Position numbers and translations under genes: made by a program. Positions 1 through 10,319 of a stretch of DNA of 25,648 bases are shown in pieces. The notes under the pieces were generated by a model, which saw only the letters and a list, made by a program, of their open reading frames with translations, did no database searches and was not told the DNA's origin. The stretch is from Agrocybe praecox. Lineage: Eukaryota; Basidiomycota; Agaricomycetes; Agaricales; Agrocybaceae. Positions within the stretch are counted from its first letter, which is position 1. Each line of letters begins with the position of its first letter. The stretch covers positions 1 to 25,648 of the forward strand of contig CAXHKQ010000286.1 in NCBI GenBank assembly GCA_964017145.1, written 5' to 3'.

Positions 1-2211
1 ACGCCTCTGATTGGATCGTGTTACAGCATCATCGACAACGACGAGTACGCACTGGACTGTGCGGTGTGTGGTGTGCGGTGTGCGTGTCTGTGTGTCAAAC
101 GACACATCGCACACACAATGCTAAATTGTTGTAATTAATAATTTGCGTGATTGGTCGCATAGCGCGCGCGCGCGAGCGTACGACACATCGCACATTTGCT
201 ATAAATTATGGGGTATTCGTGATTTATGTGATTATAATCTACACACACACGCTCACACTCGGACGGTGCGACGCACGCGAATGGCAGTTTTAGTATGACG
301 TATATAGCGAATTCCGTTGATAAATCCGCACAAGTGGCGCGTTATTCATTTATGCACGCCACATTATTATTATACGCCTCGCGATCGATGGCCTGAGCGC
401 GAGCGACGATAATGATGAATTGTGTGCGCGGATAAAATTCGCTCTTTTAGGCGCACAACTGCTGCGGATTCGGATTTCACCCGTGACCTGCGCGAGCGCA
501 AGCGGATTGTCACGCAAGCACTAGGCTTTCAGACGACACCTATTTGGTCGTATGAACAGTTGTCAGCGCCATGAGCATGTGAGCAACACGGTGTGTGTTT
601 TCTACGCTCACAATAAAATGTCCATTTATACACTCGAAACATTTGTATGGTAATTACTCTACTACTTAATGCTGTGAGCGCGCGCTTACAATGTTGTCTT
701 AGCCAGATCGCAGACACGCAAGCGGCGGCGTTCGGACTTCGGATGGTCGTGCATTTTATCGTACATTAGGAGTGTGTGTGTGTGCTCCGTGTACCCGATA
801 TGTTTACGATATACGTCGCATTTTACTATATGGTTTATTCAACATATATAGTATTGAAAGCGCTGTGTGTGTTTGCGAAAGCGAAACACCTCGCAGCTAT
901 TTAATACCGAATAACGCGCCTATTATCGTCAATATATATCAAACTAATTTGCATGCGGCGCTGAGGTGGTGGTGGTGGTTTAGTGGCGATAGCGAGTGTG
1001 TGTGTGTATGTGCGTTTCAGGCTCATATCATGAACACATGCGCACACGTGTTCGCTGTTCATGGACACGGTTCGGTGCGATTTACGCGGCACATTTGCGC
1101 CAGCGATCGTAGTGTTTGATATATTATGTTCTGCGCGAGAGTGCATAATTTGCGTACCACCACACAGACTCAATACACAATATGTTGCATTCAAACGAAG
1201 CGTTATTAATGGCTGAATGTACGCACGCGGTCCAGAACTAACTAGCTGAGCGCGCACGCCCCGGCGAAATGACCGAGTGTCCGTCGAATCTACTGAAATA
1301 TTGACACCCGTCTCTGTACAAACACACAACTCGCAGCCTACGCGCGCAGCATAACAACACAACAACCAACACAACAACCGCATTCGACCGCCTGCGGCTG
1401 CGTGCGCTGCTGCACATTGCAGCAGCAGCAGCTTCTGTTTACTGATATCGCCAGCACAATTGCGAATTAATCGGGCACTTCGCATTCCGTTTCATAACGC
1501 CTAACATCATGCGCACACGCACGCACGCACCGAACAGCTGCAAATTGATCGTCTCAGCGCGCAACGAGTGTTGTTGCGAGCCTCGCGTCGCCGGATTGTG
1601 GACATAGCGGACTCACCGCAGTGTTTCGCGTCGTTTACATTAACATGTTGTTTGCGACGGCGATGACGACGCATCGCTGAACGCTCGCGCGCGCGCGCGA
1701 AATGCATTAAAACGCGCCGGACAGCATAACATGTTAATCGAATTTATCCAGCCCGGTCGTTCGTCCGATTGGCACGTTCATTATTAGAGCTAATAACCGA
1801 ATTCCGGCGACCGTGTAGCGAACGGGGTGCAACGCGCACGCGCAGCAGCCGCATCTAGCCGTGCCAATTTTAATTGCATTCGCTTGGTCGGCGGCGTGGC
1901 GTGCGCACCATTCGACACGACTCCGGCGGCGACGACGCACGATAAATCTACAAACGAGCGCGCGCGCGAACGGCAGTTATTGCGACGCAAACGATAACAA
2001 ATTAATTTTAATGTTAACACACACGAGCACGAGACAGCGGCGTCGACGGCAGCGGCGGGTGCATCGCGCTCAGGATGCTGCTGCCGCTGCTTGCGATGAA
2101 TTGCGGCGCTCGAGCGTAGTGCGCGTGTGCGCATTTATATTTATTGATTGTGAGAGATGTCGTCGCGCGAGCGAGCGTGTCCGTGTGCGATCGCGACCGC
2201 GACACACGCAC

Positions 2212-2500
2212 CAGGCCCGTAGCTACAATAGGGAGACTAAGATGGCGGAATGGGGCAAACATTGTAAGCAAATGCACGAAATAGTGTATTTGTTCATGCA
2301 TTTATTCCAAAAAGATATTGATTTTATATGAATTCGGCATTTAAAAAGCATATCAGTTAGGTTTAACTTCATACGAAATTAACGAGATAATAAATTGTTC
2401 AATAGGGAGTTTCTAAATGTGCTTCATTGGATAATTCAATCTTGTTATCTCAGCCTCCATCAGCCTCCACCCCTGGTATTTCGGGCTAGCTACGGGCCTG
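2212..2500. mobile_element. hAT-like miniature inverted-repeat element (about 289 bp)
   Basis: The ends are perfect 14-bp inverted repeats, CAGGCCCGTAGCTA at 2212-2225 and its reverse complement at 2487-2500. The flanking 8 bp are ACACGCAC (2204-2211) and ACACACAC (2501-2508), a 7/8 match consistent with the 8-bp target duplication of hAT elements. The weight of this is limited because the locus is CA-rich. The interior is AT-richer than its surroundings and has no coding potential. CAGG-type termini also fit hAT. It could alternatively be a fragment of another repeat family with paired ends. Confidence 0.66.
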
Positions 2501-2719
2501 ACACACACAACATTGTATCTGTGTATGCGGCGACATCCAACCGACCCAACGTCGTCGTCGTCGTCGCCGAGCAATGCATCGAAATATTTGAATGTCGCAG
2601 AGTAATTATTATCTGTCGTCCCGACGACCGTCCGACCGCGGCTGCTCTAGTTTGTGGGACCCATTCGTATTCATTGAATAATGTGCATGTGACGGCGTGC
2701 AAACAATTATCACGGCACT

Positions 2720-2740
2720 GCCGCCGCCGCCGCCGCCGCC
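2720..2740. repeat. (GCC)7 trinucleotide repeat
   Basis: Seven uninterrupted GCC units within the last grh intron, about 150 bp downstream (in gene direction) of exon 7. Confidence 0.95.
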
Positions 2741-2887
2741 GCGACACCGCGCCGATAAAGAACCATTCGTTTTGTCAAATGATTTGCACGACGGCGACGT
2801 CGTGCGTGTGTCGTTGAGCATAAATCGCGTCGTCCATCGTGCTTGTGTCGCCGGAATGTTAATTGCGGTTCAGTTCGGTTCGCTTAC

Positions 2888-2982
2888 CTTGGCCGAGCTC
2901 TCCAGCGGATTCCAGTAGACGGCGATGGCATTGTGCGACACCTCTTCGATGAGGCCGGCCAATCCGACCGAGTTTTTCGTGT
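2888..2982 (-). CDS. grh: grainyhead, coding exon 7, CP2 domain, last exon in window
   Basis: The exon has two bases plus 31 codons, encoding (D)TKNSVGLAGLIEEVSH and then NAIAVYWNPLESSAK. It continues the CP2 domain directly from exon 6. The NSVGL and IEEVSHNAIAVYWNPLESSAK blocks are highly conserved in insect Grainyhead. The acceptor is TTCGCCCTGCAG ending at 2983 and the donor is AAG|GTAAGC (2887-2882), in phase 0. The protein is incomplete here. The rest of the DNA-binding domain and the C-terminal ubiquitin-like dimerisation domain must be encoded below base 1, since no continuing exon is seen in 1-2880. Confidence 0.97.
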
Positions 2983-3540
2983 CTGCAGGGCGAAATTGGA
3001 ATAGAAATCAAATGATATATTAATTAACACGTTACATACGATCCGACCACATTTCACACATTATCCAAACAGTAGCTGGTCGGCTTTCGCCTCGCCGCAC
3101 GATGGCGGCTAATTTGTTGGCCGACTAATAGCCAGCCGGCGCGACCGTCGTGTGTCGTGTCGCCGGACAGCGCTAATTGATGGCGTTATTGCTGCCGCGG
3201 TGTCCAAACTCCAGTCATTTGAGTCGCGCGTTGTGCAAGCGCGACAGTATCGCATGAGATTTGTATCGAAAATTAATTAAAAATGTGTTTTATTTTGTAC
3301 GCGTACAAAACGTTTAGCACGAGGTTGGTTAGTCGCGCTCGCGGATGCGCTCTCGGCGTATTTTTCATTATTCGTGTGAGCGTGTGGCCGACCCGAAGCC
3401 ACCGCACGTTGAGCCATCGGCGTGATTCCACGCGCAACCTCAAGTACCATAGGCCGTTGCGCACAGTGCGCAACACGCACACGCACGCACGACGAATGAT
3501 TTTATCTGTCCCGAGTGCGCTCGCGCGATCGAAAGGCGAA

Positions 3541-3573
3541 CGGCGGCGGCGGCGGCGGCGGCGGCAGCAGCAG
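3541..3573. repeat. (CGG)8(CAG)3 compound trinucleotide repeat
   Basis: Eight CGG units at 3541-3564 are followed directly by three CAG units. It is intronic with respect to grh. Confidence 0.95.
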
Positions 3574-4286
3574 CTAAGCCAGCCCGGTGCGGCGGATTTT
3601 GATTAAACATCTTAATTAATTTCGCCGCTTGGCGCGCGCGCTCGACGGAGCTGGTGCTAGTGCGTGCTAGCAGTGCGCGCGATTTTTTGCTCTGCTGCCT
3701 CACGTGCGTGTGCGCGTGTGTGTTATTTATGCACGAAAGCCCGCGCGTCGCGTGAACTTATAAGCGCTGTGCGTCTCCGTGTTTCCGTCTCGTCGTCGTC
3801 TTCGTCGTGTTTTCATCTTGGCGTATTTTCTTCTCGCCATTGCTGCTGGACTGCGCATGAGCGCTGAACTGCGCAATTGATTAAAATGACATTTTGTGTG
3901 CGCTTGCGTGCGCCGGCCGCTGCTCGCAAATGGCAGGCACATTTTGATTTGTGGCCGCGCATCACGATCTAGCTGTACACTCGAGCGTGCGTGCGTGCGT
4001 GCTGGCAGGCCTTTCGCTCGCGGTGATTTCGCAACAAGTGCCGCAATTCGTTAGTGTAATGTGGCATCCGCCGCGCAACCGTCATCTCGTCGTGTAAGTG
4101 CAGCCCGACACATGCATATACATACACGTGTATAATTATTACAATAAACATTTTATCTAATTAGCGCCGGAGTTCGCGCGGTGTTCACACCGCCGAGCCG
4201 TGGATCATTTGCACTCGCAACGACACATATCCACATTTGTCTCTCTGGTGTACACATTCGTGTATTTCAAATGATGCACATGCCCC

Positions 4287-4314
<28 letters not shown>
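4287..4314. repeat. (CA)14 microsatellite
   Basis: Fourteen uninterrupted CA units in the intron between exons 6 and 7, followed by a short TACACACAC continuation. Confidence 0.97.
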
Positions 4315-4319
<5 letters not shown>

Positions 4320-4387
4320 ACACGTGTGACTGTCAGTGTGTCCTTCGTCGGGCGATGCGTCACAGAGCAAACGATCAAACGCGTCGA

Positions 4388-4405
4388 CGTCGTCGTCGTC
4401 GTCGT
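4388..4405. repeat. (CGT)6 repeat
   Basis: Six CGT units, intronic, giving spurious Arg-rich open frames. Confidence 0.9.
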
Positions 4406-4740
4406 CGCAGTCACGATGTGATATTTTTAATCATTTAATTAACGTCCATCGCACAGCGTGACATCAGAACCGACTGACACTATACTACTATGGCGAAGAA
4501 GGAACGAACGAACGTACGAATGAACGAAACGGAAAAAATGGAATGGAATTGTGACTACTCGCTGGCTCTCTGGCGCTGTGACGACGCTCACACGGCCGTA
4601 TAATATGCAAATGTTGTGTAAGTGTACACATGTATACACGTGTGTGCGCACCGCTGCAGTTAATATCCATCATACAGTTTATGTTGAAGTTAATATTGTC
4701 ACAAGACATGCAAATAACTAGCACTCATCCAAATGTGTGT

Positions 4741-4760
4741 GCGCGTGTGCGCACACGCGC
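4741..4760. repeat. 20-bp perfect palindrome inside an alternating purine-pyrimidine tract
   Basis: The bases GCGCGTGTGCGCACACGCGC are their own reverse complement. They sit inside 4733-4764, where purine and pyrimidine alternate without a break for 32 bases. Such sequence can form a cruciform or Z-DNA under negative supercoiling. Confidence 0.9.
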
Positions 4761-5397
4761 GCGCCACGTTCGCTCGCGATATGCATCTCGCTGATGCAAA
4801 TATGGAAAATGACTTTTCCACACCATATTCGTTCGGTGCGGACACCGTCGCACCGCCGCCGTGCAAGGCGGACAATATAATTATATATTTGCGCCAGTGT
4901 GTGAGCGCGCTAGCGATGATACGCTCAGCGATGCGCCGCACACGCACTTTAATAAAGGTGTACGTTTGCAATATTGCGACACGACGGCGAACACGGCCGC
5001 TACCGCGGATCGCCGTCGTCCGATGTGTGACAAACACCACACGATATGGTTATTGCGAACGCACCTTTTGCACGTTTATCTGTGTGTGAAGCGCCTACAA
5101 GCCATCATGTTGCGTGGCGGTCCGCCGAGCTTCGGACGACGACGCGCTCAAATAGTAACGATTAACCAAAAATCGCCATAAACTCGCGCATTTAATTGTC
5201 TATTTAATAAATCCCGTCACTTCGTGCGCGGCGCGTTGCAACATCGGATTTGTAGCTCTCATGCGCGCGTGCGCCATTCAATTTAATCAACTGGCGACAA
5301 TCACAAACACTATAAACCCCCCTCCGATACCACCCTCCCAGCCATCGGCACTACAAAATACTACAATGTATGCTCGCGTGTGTCTACGTCTACTCAC

Positions 5398-5509
5398 CGG
5401 CGTCGAGAATGCGCTGCTTCACCGAGTGCTGCCTGCTGTGCCAGAACTGCCAGGCTTTGATCTCGTCTTCGGGGCTCTTCTCCTCGCGGAACATCAGCAT
5501 GATGACGCT
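5398..5509 (-). CDS. grh: grainyhead, coding exon 6, CP2 domain
   Basis: The exon has 37 codons plus one base: SVIMLMFREEKSPEDEIKAW followed by QFWHSRQHSVKQRILDA. This is the conserved CP2-domain segment with the FREEK and W-FWHSRQHS-KQR signatures of Grainyhead proteins. The donor is GTGAGT (5397-5392). The acceptor is unusual: the AG is the end of a (CA)8 microsatellite (5511-5526), and the more usual pyrimidine stretch lies upstream of the repeat at about 5528-5541. A second AG two bases inside the exon would shift the frame, so accurate choice of the first AG is needed. The split Asp codon (G|AC) joins perfectly to the next exon. Confidence 0.97.
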
Positions 5510-5510
5510 C

Positions 5511-5526
5511 TGTGTGTGTGTGTGTG
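5511..5526 (-). promoter_or_regulatory. CA-repeat splice acceptor tract of grh exon 6
   Basis: Eight CA units on the minus strand run straight into the AG used for exon 6 (AG at 5511-5510). In other animals, intronic CA repeats close to splice sites can bind hnRNP L-type proteins and alter exon use; whether that happens here is inference. Confidence 0.6.
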
Positions 5527-6361
5527 CATGGAAGAGATTGGATGTTAGTACAATTGGCATAAGTATCATAGAATCGCATTAAAACCGCGTAAAATGCTGG
5601 CGGCGAGCGGTATGGCATTCAAATGGTGGTGGTTAAAATCGGACACGTACGGAAATAAACTGTTGAGTGTTGGCAGGTGGTAATTCTAATGGATGTGCGT
5701 GCATGGGTGGCATTTGAAAGCCACACACACACACACACGCAAGCGATACTCGTCGTCATCGTGTACAAAATGCTGTCAGAGCACCGAGCACCGGAAGGAC
5801 CCTGTGATAACACACGCAATCGCAGTCGTTAATGCGCACAGTTCGCCAGTGATGGACACGGTGTTTACAATGCGAACGTATCTAATGCACACACATCGAA
5901 TGGAGAGCGGGCCCGAGTAAAAGCACTGGACAGCTCAATCTTGGCTAAGCGCCAGTGTTCTGCTGCGCGAACGGCATTTCCGCCGTGTGAATGACAGACA
6001 ACATAAATTCAGCGTATGAAGTGCGCGTCGTTTGTGTGTACTTGCATAATCCGTTGGCGAGTTGGCATCGGCGCACAAAAAGTCTAAAGTCTAGTGCATA
6101 TCACTTAGGCCGTATAATATTGTGAATGAATGCACGCTGGACGTGTGAGCGCGCGCACGTTCAAGCACGCATGCGCGTACGACTAGAAGCTTGCTAATAT
6201 ATTTAATGCAAATTATCGGCGCACACGCCACACATGCACCGCAGACGTGCACGTGCATATAATCCACCTTGCTGCATGCACACTGCACCAACTATGCTCT
6301 AATTGTGTGATGTGGCTGACATCGCGGCAAACGAGCGGCGATCGCCAACGCGCGTCGAGCG

Positions 6362-6387
6362 CCGAGCTGATCAGCCGAGCTGATCAG
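6362..6387. repeat. 13-bp tandem duplication
   Basis: Two exact adjacent copies of CCGAGCTGATCAG, each holding the palindrome TGATCA. Intronic; function unknown. Confidence 0.9.
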
Positions 6388-6787
6388 CGCTGGTGCGCGC
6401 GCACGCGCACAAATGAGGTATGAAAAATAACCGAACCTGACAGAGTGAGCCGGGCGGCTGCGGCGGCAGCGGTGGCGATCAAGCGCCTGCGGGCATTATC
6501 TTGCTCGCGCTGCTCGCGCCGCTGAGCGTTTAATTGCCAGGAAGTCGTTCTTTTTCAGGTTAATTACTTGATTTCATAAATATATATCTGCGGCATGCAG
6601 GCGTGCGCGAATACTCGCGAGCGAGCTGCCTATGTGGACATCTGCGAGCGCATATGCATTCAACTATAGTACAGCTACGATATATTGTCTATGCTATGCA
6701 TTCTGTTGCGTTTTCGACATATTCCGCATACCCAGACGTTGGTGCCAGGCGTCCAACGCAGACAATTTGTTGAGATCGGTGCAGTTG

Positions 6788-6811
6788 GCCGCCGCCGCCG
6801 CCGCCGCCGCC
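6788..6811. repeat. (GCC)8 repeat
   Basis: Eight uninterrupted GCC units in the intron between exons 5 and 6. Confidence 0.95.
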
Positions 6812-7157
6812 GCGCTAGGTAAACTAGATACAGTTCCATATTTCCACGCCAGATACATATCGCAATTGTGAGCACCGGCGATTGATTGCTGCTGCTGCTG
6901 GCAGTGCAACCAACACTACACACACACGCACTTGGCATTGCAATGCACCGCGCGGCATAATTATGTTGTGTTCTGTCGCTCGGCAATGTGTCGCGTGTGC
7001 GTATATTAATTGAGAGTGTTTGTTAAAGTACGTTATTTCGAAATAATAACGTATGCACACTCCATTTGATATATCGAATCGCGCACAACAGCGCCGACGG
7101 CCTAAAATGTCAATGCAAAATAATTTGTTAATGGATTTCATGTGAGCGTTCACGTCT

Positions 7158-7181
7158 CACACACACACACACACACACACA
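7158..7181. repeat. (CA)12 microsatellite
   Basis: Twelve uninterrupted CA units, intronic. Confidence 0.97.
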
Positions 7182-7958
7182 GCTCAGCAGCTCGTGCTAA
7201 GGCAGCACACACACACGCCAGCCAGCGATTGGCACGTAAATGTGCCAGAGATAAATGAAATGATTGAGCGTGTCGAGGCTGAGCCGACGACGATGCTGCG
7301 ATCGCGAGTGCCGTGTGCACCATCTGGTCGCGTCTGCCCACACGTTGTTTGTCCGAGCGGCCGGCCAGCGTAAATCAATTCACACACGCACGCGCACGCG
7401 AACAGTTCAACCATCGTCAGAACACCTCAACCACCACCACCAGCGCAATAATGTGTCCATTGTGCGCGCAAAAAATGACACGAAACAAATATTTGCACGC
7501 CAAAGTGTATCAAACGCGAGCTGCTCAGACACGCTCGCACACACACACACTTCTCGCACGACGTGCGAACAGATTAACACATGTGGCGCACGTTTCATTC
7601 ATGCACTCGACAGCGCGCGATGCATTGAGCTAAACACCATCGTTCGTACGCCAGTCGCTCGCAGTTCACCTGGCGTGTGCATGCGTATACATTGTACACG
7701 TACATGTGCATGCGCATAGGTGCATGCATGCGTGCCTGAGTTCGGTTCGCGAATAGTTCAAATCACAGCACACTGATAGAGTCGGCGGAGTGTGTGTGTG
7801 TGTCTGAGTGTGTGTGTGAATGGAGTGTGTGTAATTGAGAGCGCTATGCGCAGGCGAGGACAATTTATTGTCTATCTGGCGCGGTGACAACACTTGGTTT
7901 GCCACACAGCTTATTCAAATCGGCGCGCGCATGGCTTGCGGGCTAATACTAACAAACG

Positions 7959-7964
<6 letters not shown>

Positions 7965-7992
<28 letters not shown>
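7965..7992. repeat. (CA)14 microsatellite
   Basis: Fourteen uninterrupted CA units, intronic. Confidence 0.97.
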
Positions 7993-7995
<3 letters not shown>

Positions 7996-8244
7996 AGCAT
8001 TGCGCGGTTTCGCCTGCGCCGCCTCGAGCGGACATGTGCGAGCGTGCGTGCATGCGGCGATCGTGCGTGGATATCATTTATGGGCTATGGGCGCAATCGT
8101 CCAGCAGCAGTCCAGTTACCAAAGCACGTGCGCAGCAAGCGAGCGTGTCGCGCGCGGTATGTCGGCACATGTGCGCGAAAGTTCTATAAATAACCTCTGG
8201 ACTAGGATGAGTCGTTTTTGACTTTTTGTGTCTGATAATGGGGC

Positions 8245-8506
8245 TCTAGTCGTCTGAGTGGCGTAGGGGTAGGTTCCTGCCTCACGATCGGAAGGTCCTG
8301 GGTTCGGTCCGGTATGGGTGCGGTTTTTTTCTTCTAACGATGATCCAAGGAAGGATGTTAAATGGAGCGCCGTTCTAACCACATGGCCTCTGGAAAACCC
8401 GAAATCGGTTATGAAGCCCTGCTACTCTTCATATACAAAGGAGTATATAAGGGAGGCCAAGACCCGTTGCGGGTTGTAGTGCCGATAAGCAAGCAAAAAA
8501 TATGGC
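8245..8506 (+). mobile_element. tRNA-derived SINE
   Basis: The 5' part resembles a tRNA gene with RNA polymerase III promoter boxes. An A box TGGCGTAGGGG lies at 8259-8269, matching TRGYNNANNNG. A B box GTTCGGTCC lies at 8302-8310, one mismatch to GWTCRANNC. They are spaced 43 bases apart. Between them is a tRNA-like stretch (CCTGCCTCACGATCGGAAGG). A body of about 150 bp follows and ends in GGGTTGTAGTGCCGATAAGC with a short AAGC and A-run tail near 8506. The element is antisense to grh. Both ends are approximate because no clear target duplication was seen. An intact tRNA is unlikely since the acceptor stem does not pair. Confidence 0.75.
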
Positions 8507-8608
8507 CCTACCCCGCAAAAATGGTCAAATAAATCAATAAACAAATTCGTTTATTAAATCGATAAATGTCCCAATTCAACTCGCTTGCACAACTTGCTGC
8601 AAAATGTA

Positions 8609-9307
8609 CTTGGTGCGCCATATTTGATGGAGTTATGAGAACATTCCAATAACTTTTGAACCAATCAACCGATATTTATAAACAAAATATTTAAATTTTA
8701 TTTGGATCTGTACAATTTGTTTGGATATATTTTTGAATATATTATCTGCCAAATGGCCACTTTCATTGGCAACTGAAAAATGTCCTGCATTTTCCAATAC
8801 TTTTTTCAGTGTTTCGGGCGGTATAGCGATCATTTCTACATGAATTTTTGCCTTAAGCTCGTCTATAGTCTGAAGCTTACTGGCGTATAATTTGCATTGC
8901 AAAGAATCTTACAACAAGAGTCTAGAGGGTTTAGATGCGGCTGAGTGACAATACGACATTTTAGGATTATAAGAAACGTTCGCTCTAAGCACTTGAACCA
9001 GTTCTTTTTAACCATTTGTTTCACAATAAACGTCATGTTGATGATCTCTCAATATTCCTTCTGTTAACAATTTTACACAAATGTTGAAAATGGCGATAAT
9101 AAAAAAAACTGAAAATTATACGATGTATTGCAGACTATTTCGCTAAGACGCGAATTAAGTAGCGTAGACGAGATGGTGTATTCAATAACGAGTTCCAACA
9201 AAATGTAATAGACTATATTCAAATATAAAAACTTATTCATGAAAATCGTCTGAAAATTGTTAAAGTTATTCGATGTACTCATAGCTCCATCAAATATGGC
9301 GCAACCG
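8609..9307 (-). mobile_element. internally deleted Tc1/mariner-superfamily element
   Basis: Inverted repeats of about 40 bp with scattered mismatches face each other at about 8614-8654 and 9263-9303, sharing a core GCGCCATATTTGATGGAG. The repeats are bounded by TA dinucleotides at 8607-8608 and 9308-9309, the target duplication of Tc1/mariner elements. Weaker similarity (AAATAAATCAA) occurs further out on both sides, so the original element may have been longer. At 699 bp it is shorter than typical full-length members (about 1.3 kb). It carries a transposase C-terminal relic on the minus strand. Confidence 0.8.
8700..8940 (-). pseudogene. transposase C-terminal relic (Tc1/mariner type), frameshifted
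   Basis: Read on the minus strand, 8940-8920 encodes PHLNPLD. This resembles the PDLNPLD block that holds the third catalytic acidic residue of DDE/D transposases in this superfamily; the block's first Asp is replaced by His here. A frame change then leads into LYASKLQTIDELKAKI, followed by PPETLKKVLENAG and ESGHLADNIFK. This is the familiar C-terminal tail pattern (TI-ELK--I, I-PE----V, GGHL--IIF) of such transposases. The frame change, the His substitution and the missing N-terminal region mean it is not functional. It lies inside the TA-flanked inverted repeats of the element. It predicts nothing about grh. Confidence 0.8.
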
Positions 9308-9944
9308 TATGTTTCTCGGTTTAAAATGTAAGTGTTTGAACACGACATTCTTCGATTTCCATCAACATTTCTTGATTTATTTCGCTACTTTTGCGAGGTC
9401 AGACCCCAGGATCAGACACAAAAAGCCTAAAACGATCCATCCTAGTGCACACACACAACACAGCCAGTCAAGTCGATCGAGTGGCAGTCGTGTGTGGAGC
9501 GGAGCTTGAGCTGCCTGAGCCTGAGCTGCCGGGGTGTGGTTGGCCAAAATCAATCTGAACGCGAGTCGCATGCGCACACAAACGGCAGGTAGAACGCGAG
9601 CAGCGCACGCACGCACAGCACGCGATTAATGGACGACGGATAGCGCGAGCGCAGCAACACTCTCGGCATATCTGCAGTGATTCCCAATGAAGTGCTTCGC
9701 AAATCTTTAATGTAGTTTTTTATTTGAATTTTGATCATTAATAAAGTTGTGGAACCACACTGATCAAATGTAACGAAGATTTAAGATTACAATATAAATA
9801 TTGGAATGCATTTTATGTTCTTTCCACTACAGCAGTTAAAAGTTCGTGCATCCTGATTATATGCTGATCTTGAATACTTTATTAGATTATTTTTTTCAGC
9901 TTGAATGGAAAATGTGCTCGAGTCACTATGTAAATGTGCATTTT

Positions 9945-10319
9945 ATGACCCCGGTACCGGCTCACATTTGCACACGTCTAGCGGGCGAATGGATGGTCGG
10001 ATTTCACATTATTTTTTTTTACGTAAAGTATACATTGACGACAAGAAGTCAAATGAAAAATATTGTTGTTTGTTGAATGTATAGTATTTTTAACGAATTA
10101 TTCAAAAATTATTTCGAAAAACACGAAATCCGCCCATCTTTGAGCCTCAGAACGACTAGATAGAGAGCCCAATCGAGCCAAACGAAAATTGTATTTGTTA
10201 AAAAGGATGAACCTAACATATTTAAAAAAAAATCCAGGATCATTCCTATCCTAGGTTTACCTGGGGAAAACTCCAAAGTTGCTAGTCGATTAATCGACCA
10301 GTCGCCGGTAATGGGTTAA
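9945..10319. mobile_element. possible piggyBac-like miniature element
   Basis: The right side ends GCCGGTAATGGGTTAA (10304-10319); read inward this is TTAACCCATTACCGGC, a piggyBac-style TTAA plus CCC terminus. The left side has TTATGACCCCGGTACCGGC starting near 9943, which is similar but imperfect. The interval is AT-richer than its surroundings and contains a 14-bp palindrome GTCGATTAATCGAC at 10285-10298. The left TTAA is not intact, so the call is tentative. Confidence 0.35.

Larger units (their letters stand above)
1..2887 (-). other. grh intron downstream of exon 7, continuing out of the window
   Basis: The donor at 2887-2882 opens this intron and no acceptor or continuing CP2-domain exon was found in either strand's readable frames. 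The sequence is CpG-rich with short CA/TG and CG runs, a (GCC)7 at 2720-2740 and a hAT-like miniature element at 2212-2500. Open frames here have repeat-type composition and no recognised homology. Confidence 0.8.
2983..5397 (-). other. grh intron between exons 6 and 7 (2415 bp)
   Basis: The intron runs from the GTGAGT donor at 5397 to the TGCAG acceptor at 2983. It contains (CGG)8 followed by (CAG)3 at 3541-3573, (CA)14 at 4287-4314, (CGT)6 at 4388-4405 and a 20-bp perfect palindrome at 4741-4760. No coding exon, tRNA or mobile element was recognised in it. Confidence 0.85.

Noticed and set aside
7141..8000. CRISPR-like or regularly spaced repeats
   Set aside because: The repeated units are plain CA microsatellites without unique equal-length spacers, in eukaryotic intron sequence.
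8248..8322. A functional tRNA gene
   Set aside because: The promoter boxes are present, but the acceptor stem does not pair and a SINE body follows directly.
9073..9348. Minus-strand frame as the transposase N-terminus
   Set aside because: It crosses the inverted repeat at the element's edge and has no helix-turn-helix or other recognisable transposase sequence.
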